Shown here: in pieces, positions 1 through 7,784 of the stretch
How the letters are laid out: every line of letters begins with the position of its first letter
Numbering within the stretch: the first letter of the stretch is position 1
Assembly: GCA_010029175.1 (NCBI GenBank)
Contig: RGNC01000003.1
Location: forward strand, 1-32,875
From: Synechococcaceae bacterium WB8_1B_136
GTDB lineage: Bacteria > Cyanobacteriota > Cyanobacteriia > PCC-6307 > Cyanobiaceae
Reading direction: 5' to 3'
DNA: 32,875 nt
The notes under the pieces: generated by a model
The model's database searches: none
What the model saw: only the letters and a program-made list of their open reading frames with translations
Told to the model about the DNA's origin: nothing
Program-made: the position numbers and the translations under genes

Positions 1-605
1 TCGACGACTGGAAGGTGGATCTGGCCTACAGCTGCAGCCAGAAGGGCCTCAGCTGCCCGCCGGGCCTCGGCCCCTTCTCGATGGGTCCGCGGGCGGAGCA
101 GAAACTGGCCAACCGCCAGGGCAAGGTGCCCAACTGGTATCTCGATGTGAGCCTGCTCAACCAGTACTGGGGCAGCGACCGCGTGTACCACCACACGGCT
201 CCGGTGAACATGAACTTCGGCATGCGCGAGGCCCTGCGCCTGATCGCCGAAGAGGGCCTGGAAACCGTGTGGACCCGCCACCGCGCCAATGCCGAGCGTC
301 TCTGGGCCGGCCTGGAGCGGCTCGGCCTCGAGCTGCATGTGCCCGATGCCCTGCGCTTGCCCACCCTCACCACCGTGCGCATCCCCGAGGGGGTGGATGG
401 CAAGGCCTTCAGCCTGCACCTGCTGAACAAGCACGGCATCGAAGTGGGCGGCGGCCTCGGCGCCCTCGCCGGCAAGGTGTGGCGCATCGGCCTGATGGGC
501 TACAACAGCCGCGCCGAGAACGTGGATCTGCTGCTCAACCTGCTGGAGCAGGAGCTGCCGGCGTTCCGCACCGCCGCTCCCGTTGCTGCCTGCGCCGCCG
601 CCTGA
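1..605 (+). CDS. Class V aminotransferase (alanine--glyoxylate / serine--pyruvate type), 5' truncated
   Basis: C-terminal part of a PLP-dependent class V aminotransferase; the reading frame is open through the left edge of the window, so the true start lies upstream and the GTG at 15 is internal. The motif SQKGLSCPPGLG carries the lysine expected to form the PLP aldimine. Downstream are the small-domain features of the alanine--glyoxylate/serine--glyoxylate group, including LPTLTTVRIPEGVDGK and GIEVGGGLGALAGKVWRIGLMG. Family members move the amino group of alanine or serine to glyoxylate, which in cyanobacteria fits photorespiratory glycine formation; the exact substrate cannot be read from this fragment. 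The last 71 bases overlap the convergent tadA coding end. Confidence 0.9.
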   Translation, partial: DDWKVDLAYSCSQKGLSCPPGLGPFSMGPRAEQKLANRQGKVPNWYLDVSLLNQYWGSDRVYHHTAPVNMNFGMREALRLIAEEGLETVWTRHRANAERLWAGLERLGLELHVPDALRLPTLTTVRIPEGVDGKAFSLHLLNKHGIEVGGGLGALAGKVWRIGLMGYNSRAENVDLLLNLLEQELPAFRTAAPVAACAAA

Positions 606-1074
606 ACCAGGCCTCCAGCAGTTCAGCGCACGCCTCAGCCTGGATGCCCGCCACCACCTCCATGCGGTGGTGGGCGCTGGGGCTGGTGCTGAGATCCAGC
701 ACCCCCCCCAGGCCACCGCGCTTGGGATCTGCCGCCCCGAACACCACCCGGCCCATCCGTGCCTGCACCAGGGATCCGGCGCACATCGGGCAGGGTTCGA
801 GCGTCACCAGCAGGGTGCAGTCGTTGAAGCGCCAGTCGCCCCGCAGCCGCGCCGCCTGTTGCAGCGCCGCCAGTTCGGCATGGCCAAGGGGGTTCTGATC
901 CAGTTCCCGCCGGTTGCTGCCCCAGCCGATGGCGCGCCCTGCCCCATCCAGCACCACCGCCGCCACCGGGATCTCGCCGCTCTCCCCCACCGCCGCTGCG
1001 TGCCGCCGCAGCCGCGCCATCCAGGCCTCGAACAGCCCGGCTGAGGATGGGAGCTGGGGCAGTGGTGGGTCCAT
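535..1074 (-). CDS. tadA: tRNA-specific adenosine deaminase TadA
   Basis: 179 aa when started at the ATG at 1074; a longer frame upstream is open but has the composition of antisense sequence. TadA converts A34 of tRNA-Arg(ACG) to inosine. The cytidine/deoxycytidylate deaminase zinc site is complete: H65-A-E67 (ligand plus proton-shuttle glutamate) and P-C95-P-M-C98 (two cysteine ligands), with the usual spacing. The substrate-loop region FGAADPKRGGLGG is also typical. Its 3' end overlaps the end of the convergent aminotransferase by 71 bp, and its start lies 50 bp from the divergent decarboxylase, so the two probably share a compact divergent promoter region. The arginine-rich C-terminal tail lies inside the overlap and may be dispensable. 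Confidence 0.92.
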   Translation of the reverse strand: MDPPLPQLPSSAGLFEAWMARLRRHAAAVGESGEIPVAAVVLDGAGRAIGWGSNRRELDQNPLGHAELAALQQAARLRGDWRFNDCTLLVTLEPCPMCAGSLVQARMGRVVFGAADPKRGGLGGVLDLSTSPSAHHRMEVVAGIQAEACAELLEAWFRRRRRQQRERRCGTPAAPAPAG

Positions 1075-1124
1075 CTCTGCATGCAGATTCCCACGCCAGG
1101 CCCCTCGCCCCATGGCGCGGGAGA

Positions 1125-2492
1125 ATGGAAGGCCTCGTAGCCCTGCCGTTGGCTCCAGCCCCCCAGCCCGAGCCCCTGGCTGCCCTGGCGGCATTCCCCG
1201 ATCCAGCCAGCGTGGATCCGGCCCTGGCGCTGTTTCTGCGGCGAGCCAGCGAGCAGCTCTGCCACTGGTGGGCCACGGCGGCCGATCGCTCGCCCCTGCC
1301 ATCCCTCAGCGTGCTGCCGGAGGTGGCACCCCAGGCCGGGGGGCTGGCCCTCGATGCCCTGCTGGCGGATCTGCAGCTGGTGATGGAAGGGGCCTACAAC
1401 CCCTGCCATCCCGGTGCCCTGGCCCATCTCGATCCGCCACCGCTCACCGCCTCCGTGGCGGCGGATTTGATCTGCGCCGGCCTCAACAACAACTTGTTGG
1501 CCGAGGAGCTCTCCCCCAGCCTCTCGCGGCTGGAGCGCAGCCTGTGCGGCTGGATGGCCCGGGCCCTGGGGCTGGGGGCGCAGGCCGGTGGCGTGGCCGC
1601 CAGCGGCGGCAGCCTCAGCAACCTGATGGCCCTGGTGGTGGCCCGCCAGCAGGCCGGCCTGCAGGGCCGCACGGATGCGGTGGTGTTCTGCAGTGCCGAT
1701 GCCCATGTGTCGATCGGCAAGGCCCTGGCGGTGATGGGGCTGCCGCCCCAGGCCCTGCAGCCCCTGCCCGTGGATGGCGCCGGCCGGCTGCAGCCGCAGG
1801 CACTGGCCGACGGCCTTGCCCGCTGCGAGCGCTCCGGGGTGCCGGTGATCGCCGTGGTGGCCACCGCCGGCACCACCGTTCGCGGCGCCGTGGATCCGAT
1901 CGCCGCCATCGCCCCCCTCTGCAGCCGCCACGGGGTGTGGCTGCATGTGGACGGGGCCATTGGCGCGGTGTTCGCCCTCAGCCCGGCTCATGCCGCCCGG
2001 GTGCCGGATCTGGGCCTGGCCGATTCCCTCACGGTGAATCCCCAGAAGCTGCTGGGCATCACCAAGACCTCCTCGCTGCTGCTGCTGCGCCAGCCCCAGC
2101 ACCTGGCCAGCAGCTTTGCCACAGGGCTGCCCTACATGGAGCCCAGCTGGGCCGAGGCCCATGGCGGTGAATGCGGCCTGCAGGGCACTCGCCCTGCCGA
2201 GGTGCTCAAGCTCTGGCTGGGGTTGCGACAGCTGGGCCTGGAGGGCATCGCTGCCGTGGTGGAGGGCGCCGTGGCCCGTCGCCGCCAGCTGCAGGCGCTG
2301 CTGGAGCCCTGCGATCTTGCGCTCCGCGGTGGATCGCTGCACCTGCTGGCCTTCACCCCGGCCACGGCCACACCGCTGCAGGCCGAGCTCTGGTCGAGCC
2401 TGGCGCGACAGCGGTTGTTGGAGCGGCAGCTGAATCTCCACACCCTGGCCGCCGTGGTGGCCGATTCCCTCAACGAGCTCCCCCATGCCTGA
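1125..2492 (+). CDS. Pyridoxal-dependent decarboxylase, group II (glutamate/diaminobutyrate decarboxylase-like)
   Basis: 455 aa from the ATG at 1125; a start at 1047 would run into tadA on the other strand. The fold-type I PLP decarboxylase core is visible: SGGSLSNLMAL near 160-170 (phosphate binding), DAHVSIGKA with H194 expected to stack on the PLP ring, ATAGTTVRGAVDPI near 246-259, HVDGAIG with D276 expected to pair with the pyridine nitrogen, and NPQKLLGITKTSS with K308 as the likely Schiff-base lysine. Most group II enzymes have His before this lysine; here it is Gln. The substrate could be L-glutamate, 2,4-diaminobutyrate, aspartate or an aromatic amino acid and is not decidable by reading. 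The stop overlaps the start of the next small gene by 8 bp. Confidence 0.88.
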   Translation: MEGLVALPLAPAPQPEPLAALAAFPDPASVDPALALFLRRASEQLCHWWATAADRSPLPSLSVLPEVAPQAGGLALDALLADLQLVMEGAYNPCHPGALAHLDPPPLTASVAADLICAGLNNNLLAEELSPSLSRLERSLCGWMARALGLGAQAGGVAASGGSLSNLMALVVARQQAGLQGRTDAVVFCSADAHVSIGKALAVMGLPPQALQPLPVDGAGRLQPQALADGLARCERSGVPVIAVVATAGTTVRGAVDPIAAIAPLCSRHGVWLHVDGAIGAVFALSPAHAARVPDLGLADSLTVNPQKLLGITKTSSLLLLRQPQHLASSFATGLPYMEPSWAEAHGGECGLQGTRPAEVLKLWLGLRQLGLEGIAAVVEGAVARRRQLQALLEPCDLALRGGSLHLLAFTPATATPLQAELWSSLARQRLLERQLNLHTLAAVVADSLNELPHA

Positions 2493-2712
2493 CCCCCAGC
2501 CCCAGAGCCGCGGTCGCTGGGTGGCGATCATCACCGGTGCCATCTCGATCCTGATCGCCGTGGCCTACCTGGCCCTGATCACCGTGCTCGATGCCCGCGG
2601 GCCCCTGCTGCCGCCACCACCGGAGGCCCTGGGGCTCACGGCTCCTGCGGCCGGGGCGGCAGTTGGCGCTCCTTCGGCTGCTGGCGCTGCAGCGGTTCCA
2701 CCACCCGCCTGA
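2485..2712 (+). CDS. Small conserved membrane protein, function unknown
   Basis: 75 aa with one clear transmembrane helix at about residues 13-34 (WVAIITGAISILIAVAYLAL) followed by ITVLDARGPLLPPPPEALG and an Ala/Pro-rich tail. The N-terminal half resembles a short single-helix protein that I recall as widespread and unnamed in marine Synechococcus and Prochlorococcus. Its ATG lies 8 bases inside the decarboxylase gene, which suggests co-transcription and coupled translation. The last 77 bases overlap the convergent GTPase gene; the Ala/Pro tail falls there and may be a non-conserved extension. No function can be proposed. Confidence 0.65.
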   Translation: MPDPQPQSRGRWVAIITGAISILIAVAYLALITVLDARGPLLPPPPEALGLTAPAAGAAVGAPSAAGAAAVPPPA

Positions 2713-4201
2713 CGGCGGCATCGAGGAACTGGCGCAGGGCCGAATCGCGGCGGTTGAGGTCGTACTGGCGCTGCACCACCTCCTGCACGCCGCCATCACC
2801 CCAATCCTGATCCTGCTGGAAGTAGGTGATGAAGCTGCGGCCCGCCACCCGGGTGAGCCAGGCGGCGCCCACCGCCTGCACCGCCTTGCTCAGCAGCAGG
2901 GCCGGCAGGTTGAGGCTGAGGGCCGCGCCGATCACGCTCAATCCCCCCTTGATCACCCCCAGGCTGGCCAGGGTGCGTCCCACCGACACCGCCAGCTCCT
3001 GGGCGCTGGCCTTGCTCAGCGCCACGCCGTACACCCGGCCGATCTCCACCACCATCTGGGCGTTCACCGCCGCGGTGCCGAGCAGATCCACCACCGGCAG
3101 CGGTGTGGCGGCCAGAACGCCGGCGCTGATCCAGGCATAGCGATCCACGATCGCCTCGGCATCGCTCTGGCGCTGGTTGCTCAGCAGCTGGCGGCCTGCG
3201 TCGCTGAGCCGGCGGCTCTGCAGCAGGATGTTGTCGGCGATCAGCTCCTCGCCATCGCGGTGCAGCACCTGGGCGATGCGGCGCAGCAGGGCCTCGATCT
3301 CCGCCGGGGGCTGCACGGGCCTGCCCCCCGGCATCGGCACGCTCTGGGGCGCAGCGCTGGTGGCCACCACATCCTCGGCACTGATGCGTCCGGCGGTGCG
3401 GCGCCGCAGCAGCCCCAGCAGCCGGCGCTCCTCCGCCTCGCCGCGCAGGTCGGTCTTGTTCAGCACCAGGATCAACCGCTTGCCCAGTTGGGCCAGGGCC
3501 TCGAACACCTCCTGTTCCGCGGCCCGGAGGTCGCCATCCACCACCAGCAGAAGCAGGTCGGCGTTGGCGGCCTGCTGGCGGGCCACCTGTTCCCGGGCCC
3601 GGCCATCGCTGCCGGCCTCGAGGATGCCCGGGGTGTCCACCAGCCGCAGGCCCCGCTGCAGATCCTTGAGCCGCAACCGGTAGCTCACGCACTCGGCCGT
3701 GGAGCCCATGGCCGCCCCCACCTGGCCCACCACCTCCCGCAGCAGGGCGCGGATCAGGGAGGTCTTGCCGGCGGAGCCGGTGCCGAACACCACCACCACC
3801 AGGTCGCCGCGCTGCAGCTCGGCCGCCACCCGCTCCCGCTCCTGCTGCAGGGCCTGGCGCTGCACGTCGTCGCGGATGCGGCTGAGCAGTTTGTCGATGG
3901 AATCGAGGTTGCGCTGGGCCGCCTCCTGGCGGTTTCCCGGCGGTGGCGGCAGGGCTGGGGCCGTGCCCTCGCCGGATCGCTCTCCCTTGCGCCAGGCCAC
4001 GAACCAGGGCCAGGCCAACCGGGCCAGCAGCAGGGTGCCGCCGCCGAACAGCAGCAGGGCGGCTGGTCCCACCAACCAGCTCGGCAGCAGGTAGCTCATC
4101 TGCCAGAGCAGGTTGTTCACCGCCTGCAGCACCGCCGTGAGCGCCACCAGACCCACCAGGGCCACCCCCAGCCAGATCCAGAGCCGCGGCGGCGTTTTCA
4201 T
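2636..4201 (-). CDS. Membrane-anchored GTPase with DUF697 domain
   Basis: 521 aa, last gene of the bioY-lspA-PBP-GTPase operon. Its ATG overlaps the PBP stop as ATGA (4198-4201). Two hydrophobic segments (about residues 8-30 and 41-62) precede a soluble part. The GTPase domain has G1 GTGSAGKT at 140-147, the G3 box DTPG at 189-192 and G4 NKTD at 248-251, placing it in the Era/Der-like TRAFAC class. It is followed by a DUF697-type helical region at about 350-500 with hydrophobic stretches (ISAGVLAATPLPVVDLLG; LSVIGAALSLNLPALLLSKA). Similar GTPase-DUF697 proteins are annotated in many cyanobacteria without a known role. A role linked to the envelope is suggested only by the neighbours. Confidence 0.88.
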   Translation of the reverse strand: MKTPPRLWIWLGVALVGLVALTAVLQAVNNLLWQMSYLLPSWLVGPAALLLFGGGTLLLARLAWPWFVAWRKGERSGEGTAPALPPPPGNRQEAAQRNLDSIDKLLSRIRDDVQRQALQQERERVAAELQRGDLVVVVFGTGSAGKTSLIRALLREVVGQVGAAMGSTAECVSYRLRLKDLQRGLRLVDTPGILEAGSDGRAREQVARQQAANADLLLLVVDGDLRAAEQEVFEALAQLGKRLILVLNKTDLRGEAEERRLLGLLRRRTAGRISAEDVVATSAAPQSVPMPGGRPVQPPAEIEALLRRIAQVLHRDGEELIADNILLQSRRLSDAGRQLLSNQRQSDAEAIVDRYAWISAGVLAATPLPVVDLLGTAAVNAQMVVEIGRVYGVALSKASAQELAVSVGRTLASLGVIKGGLSVIGAALSLNLPALLLSKAVQAVGAAWLTRVAGRSFITYFQQDQDWGDGGVQEVVQRQYDLNRRDSALRQFLDAAVRRVVEPLQRQQPKERQLPPRPQEP

Positions 4202-6390
4202 AGCTTGGCGCTGGCCTGCAGGCTGCCGGTGCCGGCTGAGCGCACGATGTCGGCCCAGAGGCCGGCGGCCAGGGCGCTGCTGCTGCCGGTGGGGCGGTTG
4301 TCGTCGTTCCCCAGCCAGATGCCGATCACCCAGTGGCGCCTGGGTTCGTAGCCCACGAACAGCAGATCGCGGCCCTCGTTGGTGGTGCCGGTCTTGCCAC
4401 CCTCCTGGCCCCCTAGGGAGGCGGCGCTGCCGGTACCCCCCTGCACCACCGCCCGCAGCAGGCCCTGCATCTGCCGGGCGGTGGCCACGCTCATCACCCT
4501 GCGGCCAGGGTTGATCGGTCGCTGCCCGGCCCCCTGGCGGCTGCGGCAGCGGCCGCTGTCGAGTCCGCCGCAGTTCTCCGCATCGGTGAGCTTGCGCACG
4601 GTGCTGGGGGCGTGCCACTCGCCATCGTTGGCCACGGCGGCGTAGGCGGCGGTGAGTTCGATCAGCCGCACCTCGCTCTGGCCCAGGGCCAGGCCCGGCA
4701 CCGGTTCCAGCGGTGTGGTGATGCCCAGCTCCCGCGCCTGTTGCACCACCTGCTCCAGCCCCACCCGGCGGGCAATGCGCAGGGCTGCGGTGTTGCTGCT
4801 GATGGCGAAGGCCGAGCTGAGGCTGAGGCTGCCGCCACAGCCGCTGCTGAAGGCCTGGCCGCCCCAGTCGAGGGGGGCGCAGCTCACGGCATCACTCGGT
4901 TTGATCCCCTTCTTCAGCGCCGCCAGATAGGTGAACAGCTTGAAAGTGCTGCCGGGCTGGCGCAGGGCCAGGCTGGCCCGGTTGAACTGGCTGCGGTTGT
5001 AATCGCGGCCGCCGGCGATCGCCAGCACCCCGCCATTGCGGGAATCCATCACCACCACAGCGCCTTCGCTCACCGCCGGCGCGCTGCTGGCCAGCAGCTG
5101 CCGCAGCCGCCGCTCCACCACCTCCTGCACCAGCGGATCGAGGTGGGTTTCCACCAGGAAGTTGCCCTCGCTGGCCACATCGGGCCCCAGCAGGGCATCG
5201 AGATCGCGGCGCACCTGGTCGGTGTAGAAGGGCGCTGCACGCCTGCCACCCGTGCCACCGCTGCAGGCCGTGGCCGCAAGGGCAATGGGCTGGCGCCGGG
5301 CCCGCCGAGCCCGTTCCGCGCTGATGCTGCCCGTGTCGGCCATCTTCAGCAGCACGGTGTTGCGGGCCTCCAGGGCCGCCTGGGGGTTGAGGCAGGGGTC
5401 GTAGCCGTTGGGGGAGGGCAGCAGCCCCACCAGCAGGGCCGCTTCCTCCAGGTTCAGCTGGGCGGCGGGTTTGGCGAAAAAGCTGCGGGAGGCGTCTTCA
5501 AAGCCCCATCCCACACCGAGATAAACCCGGTTGAGGTAGTTGAGCAGCAGATCGTGCTTGCTGAACCGGGCCTCCAGCTGCAGCGCCACCAGCAACTCGC
5601 GCCACTTGCGCCCCAGGGTTTCTCCCTGGCCCACCTGCTCAGGGTAGAGGCTGCGGGCCAGCTGCTGGGTGAGGGTGCTGCCCCCCTCCAGCACGCGTCC
5701 GCCGAGGAGATTGGCCGCCAGGGCGCGGCCGGTGCCGATCGGATCCACGCCGGGATGCCACCAGAAGCGGCTGTCCTCGCTGGCCAGCAGCGCGTCCACC
5801 AGCACCGCCGGGTATCGCGACAGGTCTCGGTTCTCGTGGTGCTGGCTGGATTCAGCGGCGCTCAGGGGCCTGTTGTTGCCGTCGTAGAGGGCCAGGGGGC
5901 CTCGCACACTGGCCAGGTTGCCCCGCACCGGCACCTGCAGCAGCGAGAGGCCCAGCAGCAGCACGCCGCCGCCGGCCAGGCCGGCCAGGCCGAGGGCGCC
6001 GAGGCGGGCGCTGCGCTGCAGGGCGTTGCGACCGGGGCGGTGGAACACCAGCTCCGGCAGGTCCGTGGCCGGTCCGGGCCCTAAGCGCACCTTATCGCCA
6101 TCCCGCAGCAGCAGCTCCCGCACCCGATGGCCGCGCCACCACAGGCCGTTGGTGGAGCCCGTATCGCGCAGGAGCCAGTGCTGTCCCCGCCGCTCCAGCA
6201 GGGCGTGCTGCTTGCTCACGGCCCCATGGCCGATGCAGATCTCGCTGGCGGGATCGCGGCCAATCCGATAGGTGCCATCCACCAGGGCCCGGTGTTCCGG
6301 CTCGGCACCCGGCACCAGCAGATCCAGCTCGACCGCCTGCACCGCCGTGATGCGCTCCAGCCCCGAGCGGATGGCGTCAGCGATCGCCAT
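4198..6390 (-). CDS. Class A penicillin-binding protein (PBP1A-like) with N-terminal FHA domain
   Basis: 730 aa from the ATG at 6390, which overlaps the lspA end by 14 bp. Residues about 41-105 form a forkhead-associated domain (YRIGRDPASEICIGHGAVSK, then QH, DTGSTNGLWWRG), a phosphothreonine-recognition fold. A membrane helix follows at about 130-152. The GT51 glycosyltransferase domain shows LLASEDSRFWWHPGVD with catalytic E205, GGSTLTQQLARSLY and RKWRELLVALQLE. The transpeptidase domain shows STFK at 481-484 (acyl-serine S481), SSN at 531-533 and KTGT at 666-669, so both activities look intact. It polymerises and cross-links peptidoglycan on the outer face of the cytoplasmic membrane. The FHA domain lies on the cytoplasmic side and may link synthesis to a Thr-kinase signal (inference). 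Confidence 0.94.
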   Translation of the reverse strand: MAIADAIRSGLERITAVQAVELDLLVPGAEPEHRALVDGTYRIGRDPASEICIGHGAVSKQHALLERRGQHWLLRDTGSTNGLWWRGHRVRELLLRDGDKVRLGPGPATDLPELVFHRPGRNALQRSARLGALGLAGLAGGGVLLLGLSLLQVPVRGNLASVRGPLALYDGNNRPLSAAESSQHHENRDLSRYPAVLVDALLASEDSRFWWHPGVDPIGTGRALAANLLGGRVLEGGSTLTQQLARSLYPEQVGQGETLGRKWRELLVALQLEARFSKHDLLLNYLNRVYLGVGWGFEDASRSFFAKPAAQLNLEEAALLVGLLPSPNGYDPCLNPQAALEARNTVLLKMADTGSISAERARRARRQPIALAATACSGGTGGRRAAPFYTDQVRRDLDALLGPDVASEGNFLVETHLDPLVQEVVERRLRQLLASSAPAVSEGAVVVMDSRNGGVLAIAGGRDYNRSQFNRASLALRQPGSTFKLFTYLAALKKGIKPSDAVSCAPLDWGGQAFSSGCGGSLSLSSAFAISSNTAALRIARRVGLEQVVQQARELGITTPLEPVPGLALGQSEVRLIELTAAYAAVANDGEWHAPSTVRKLTDAENCGGLDSGRCRSRQGAGQRPINPGRRVMSVATARQMQGLLRAVVQGGTGSAASLGGQEGGKTGTTNEGRDLLFVGYEPRRHWVIGIWLGNDDNRPTGSSSALAAGLWADIVRSAGTGSLQASAKL

Positions 6391-6853
6391 GGCCCGCCCG
6401 CGCGAGAACATCGATGGCCAGGGCCGCCACCGCCAGATTGATGGCCGCATCGGCCAGGTTGAAGATCGGGAACTGGAACGGCACGAATTCCAGGAAATCC
6501 ACCACCGTGCCCAGCCGCCAGCGATCGAGCCCGTTGCCGATCGCTCCCCCCAGCAACAGGCCAACGCCCAGGGCCTGCCAGCGGCGCAGGGGCGAGCCGG
6601 ATTGAATCCAGATCACCAGGGCCACAGCCACCAGCAGACTCACCGCCCCCAGCAGCCGGCTGTTGCCGCTCAGCAGGCTGAAGGCGGCACCGGTGTTGAA
6701 GGTGAGCTGCAGCCGCAGCAGCCCGGGCACAAACGGCATGGGGCCATGGCCGCTGAGCTGTTGCACGGCCCAGGCCTTGCTGAGCTGATCCAGCAGCAGC
6801 ACCAGGGCTGCGGTGAGATAGGCCGCGGTGCGGCCGGCGCGGGTGCCTGCCAT
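6377..6853 (-). CDS. lspA: Lipoprotein signal peptidase (signal peptidase II)
   Basis: 158 aa, an inner-membrane aspartyl protease that removes signal peptides from diacylglyceryl-modified prolipoproteins. Four hydrophobic segments are visible. The family motifs are present: LDQLSKAWA near the N terminus, FNTGAAFSLL, GGAIGNGLDRWRLGTVVDF with the first catalytic Asp in GNGLDR, and FNLADAAIN with the second. The ATG at 6853 overlaps the bioY stop by one base (TGATG), and the 3' end overlaps the FHA-PBP start, so the genes are translationally coupled. NrtA in this window, with a lipobox-like LTSC, would be a plausible substrate (inference). Confidence 0.94.
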   Translation of the reverse strand: MAGTRAGRTAAYLTAALVLLLDQLSKAWAVQQLSGHGPMPFVPGLLRLQLTFNTGAAFSLLSGNSRLLGAVSLLVAVALVIWIQSGSPLRRWQALGVGLLLGGAIGNGLDRWRLGTVVDFLEFVPFQFPIFNLADAAINLAVAALAIDVLARAGHGDR

Positions 6854-7425
6854 CACGACTCCACCAGCAGCAGGCGCCGCAGCGGCAGGGCCAGCACCGC
6901 CACGGCGCAGCAGAGCAGCAGCTGGGGCAGGATCGGCCCGAGGCTGTAGCTCACCAGGAGCTGGGGTAGGCCGCCACCCCAGCGGCCCGCGATGGCCCCC
7001 AGCAGCAGATTGGCGATGCCGCAGCCCTGCAGGATCGCCAGGCCGATCACGGCCGCGCCCGCCAGGCTCAGCAGGTTGTCCATCCCCGGCTGCTTGGCCA
7101 GCCGACCCGTGACCCAGGCGGCCGGCAGGAAGCCAGCTAGATAGCCGAAGCCCGGATCGAGCAGATACACCAGGCCCCCGCCGGCATGGAACACCGGCAG
7201 CTGAAACAGCCCCAGGCTGATGTAGGCCACCCCCGCCAGCATCGCCGGCCGCGGACCACACACCAGGGCGGTGAGCAGCAGGGCGGGCACCTGCAGGCTG
7301 ATCGGCAGGCTGATCAGTTCAAACCCGCGCGGTCCAACACCAGGCAGGGCGGCCTGGATCAAACCGCCGATCACGATCAGCAGCAGTCCGGCGATGGCAC
7401 CGCTCCAGTTGGCAAGGGCGCGCAC
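6853..7425 (-). CDS. bioY: Biotin transporter BioY
   Basis: 190 aa, very hydrophobic, about six membrane helices. It is the substrate-binding S component of an energy-coupling-factor type vitamin transporter. The recognisable BioY block is PISLQVPALLLTALVCGPR, followed by GVAYISLGLFQLPVFHAGGG and LLDPGFGYLAGFLPAAWVTG. The start is a GTG at 7425; no in-frame ATG is near. It is the first gene of the envelope operon and is divergent from sipA with a 71-bp gap. No ecfA/ecfT genes lie nearby, so it either works alone, as reported for some BioY proteins, or uses shared modules elsewhere. Confidence 0.9.
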   Translation of the reverse strand: MRALANWSGAIAGLLLIVIGGLIQAALPGVGPRGFELISLPISLQVPALLLTALVCGPRPAMLAGVAYISLGLFQLPVFHAGGGLVYLLDPGFGYLAGFLPAAWVTGRLAKQPGMDNLLSLAGAAVIGLAILQGCGIANLLLGAIAGRWGGGLPQLLVSYSLGPILPQLLLCCAVAVLALPLRRLLLVES

Positions 7426-7496
7426 GGCAGGCCAGTGAATGGGCCCATCCTGCAGGAGAGTGGGGCAACTGCAAACCGCCTGGGTGCAACGCCGTG

Positions 7497-7778
7497 ATGG
7501 AGAGTTCGCCAGCCAGGGCCGCCGCTGCCGATCCTGCTGCTCCCCAGCAGGAGGCTCCGGAGCTGGGCAGCCTGGTGCAGCTGCGGGAGCTGCCTCCCTA
7601 CCTCAAGACGGCCGATGCGATGCCGATGCTGCGGCCATCGGATCTGGTGGATGCCGGGGAACAGGGCGAGGTGGTGGCCATCAAGGCCCTTGGCCAGGTG
7701 GCGGTGCGCTTCCGCCGCGGCACCTTCCTGCTGGAGAGCCGGCAACTGGAGCGCGCCGCCGCTGCCGATCCCGGCTGA
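7497..7778 (+). CDS. sipA: NblS-interacting regulatory protein SipA
   Basis: 93 aa from the ATG at 7497 (a GTG lies directly upstream). After an Ala/Pro-rich N-terminal extension of about 22 residues, the rest matches the small SH3-like SipA family: GSLVQLRELPPYLKTADAMP, then MLRPSDLVDAGEQGEVV and VAVRFRRGTFLLESRQLE. SipA binds the ATP-binding domain of the sensor kinase NblS (Hik33) and modulates the NblS/RpaB high-light and nutrient-stress pathway. Most family members begin close to the GxxVxL strand, so the N-terminal extension is somewhat unusual. It is monocistronic, divergent from bioY and convergent with the M16 pair 6 bp downstream. Confidence 0.85.
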   Translation: MESSPARAAAADPAAPQQEAPELGSLVQLRELPPYLKTADAMPMLRPSDLVDAGEQGEVVAIKALGQVAVRFRRGTFLLESRQLERAAAADPG

Positions 7779-7784
7779 GGGGGG

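Noticed and set aside
804-2543. 579-codon open frame on the minus strand opposite the decarboxylase
   Set aside because: His/Gln/Gly-rich antisense composition without motifs; the plus strand encodes a complete PLP enzyme.
2591-4351. 586-codon open frame on the plus strand opposite the GTPase
   Set aside because: Antisense shadow of a high-GC gene; no recognisable domains and Gln/His-rich repeats.
4612-6084. 490-codon plus-strand frame opposite the PBP
   Set aside because: Shadow frame; the PBP on the minus strand has all catalytic motifs.
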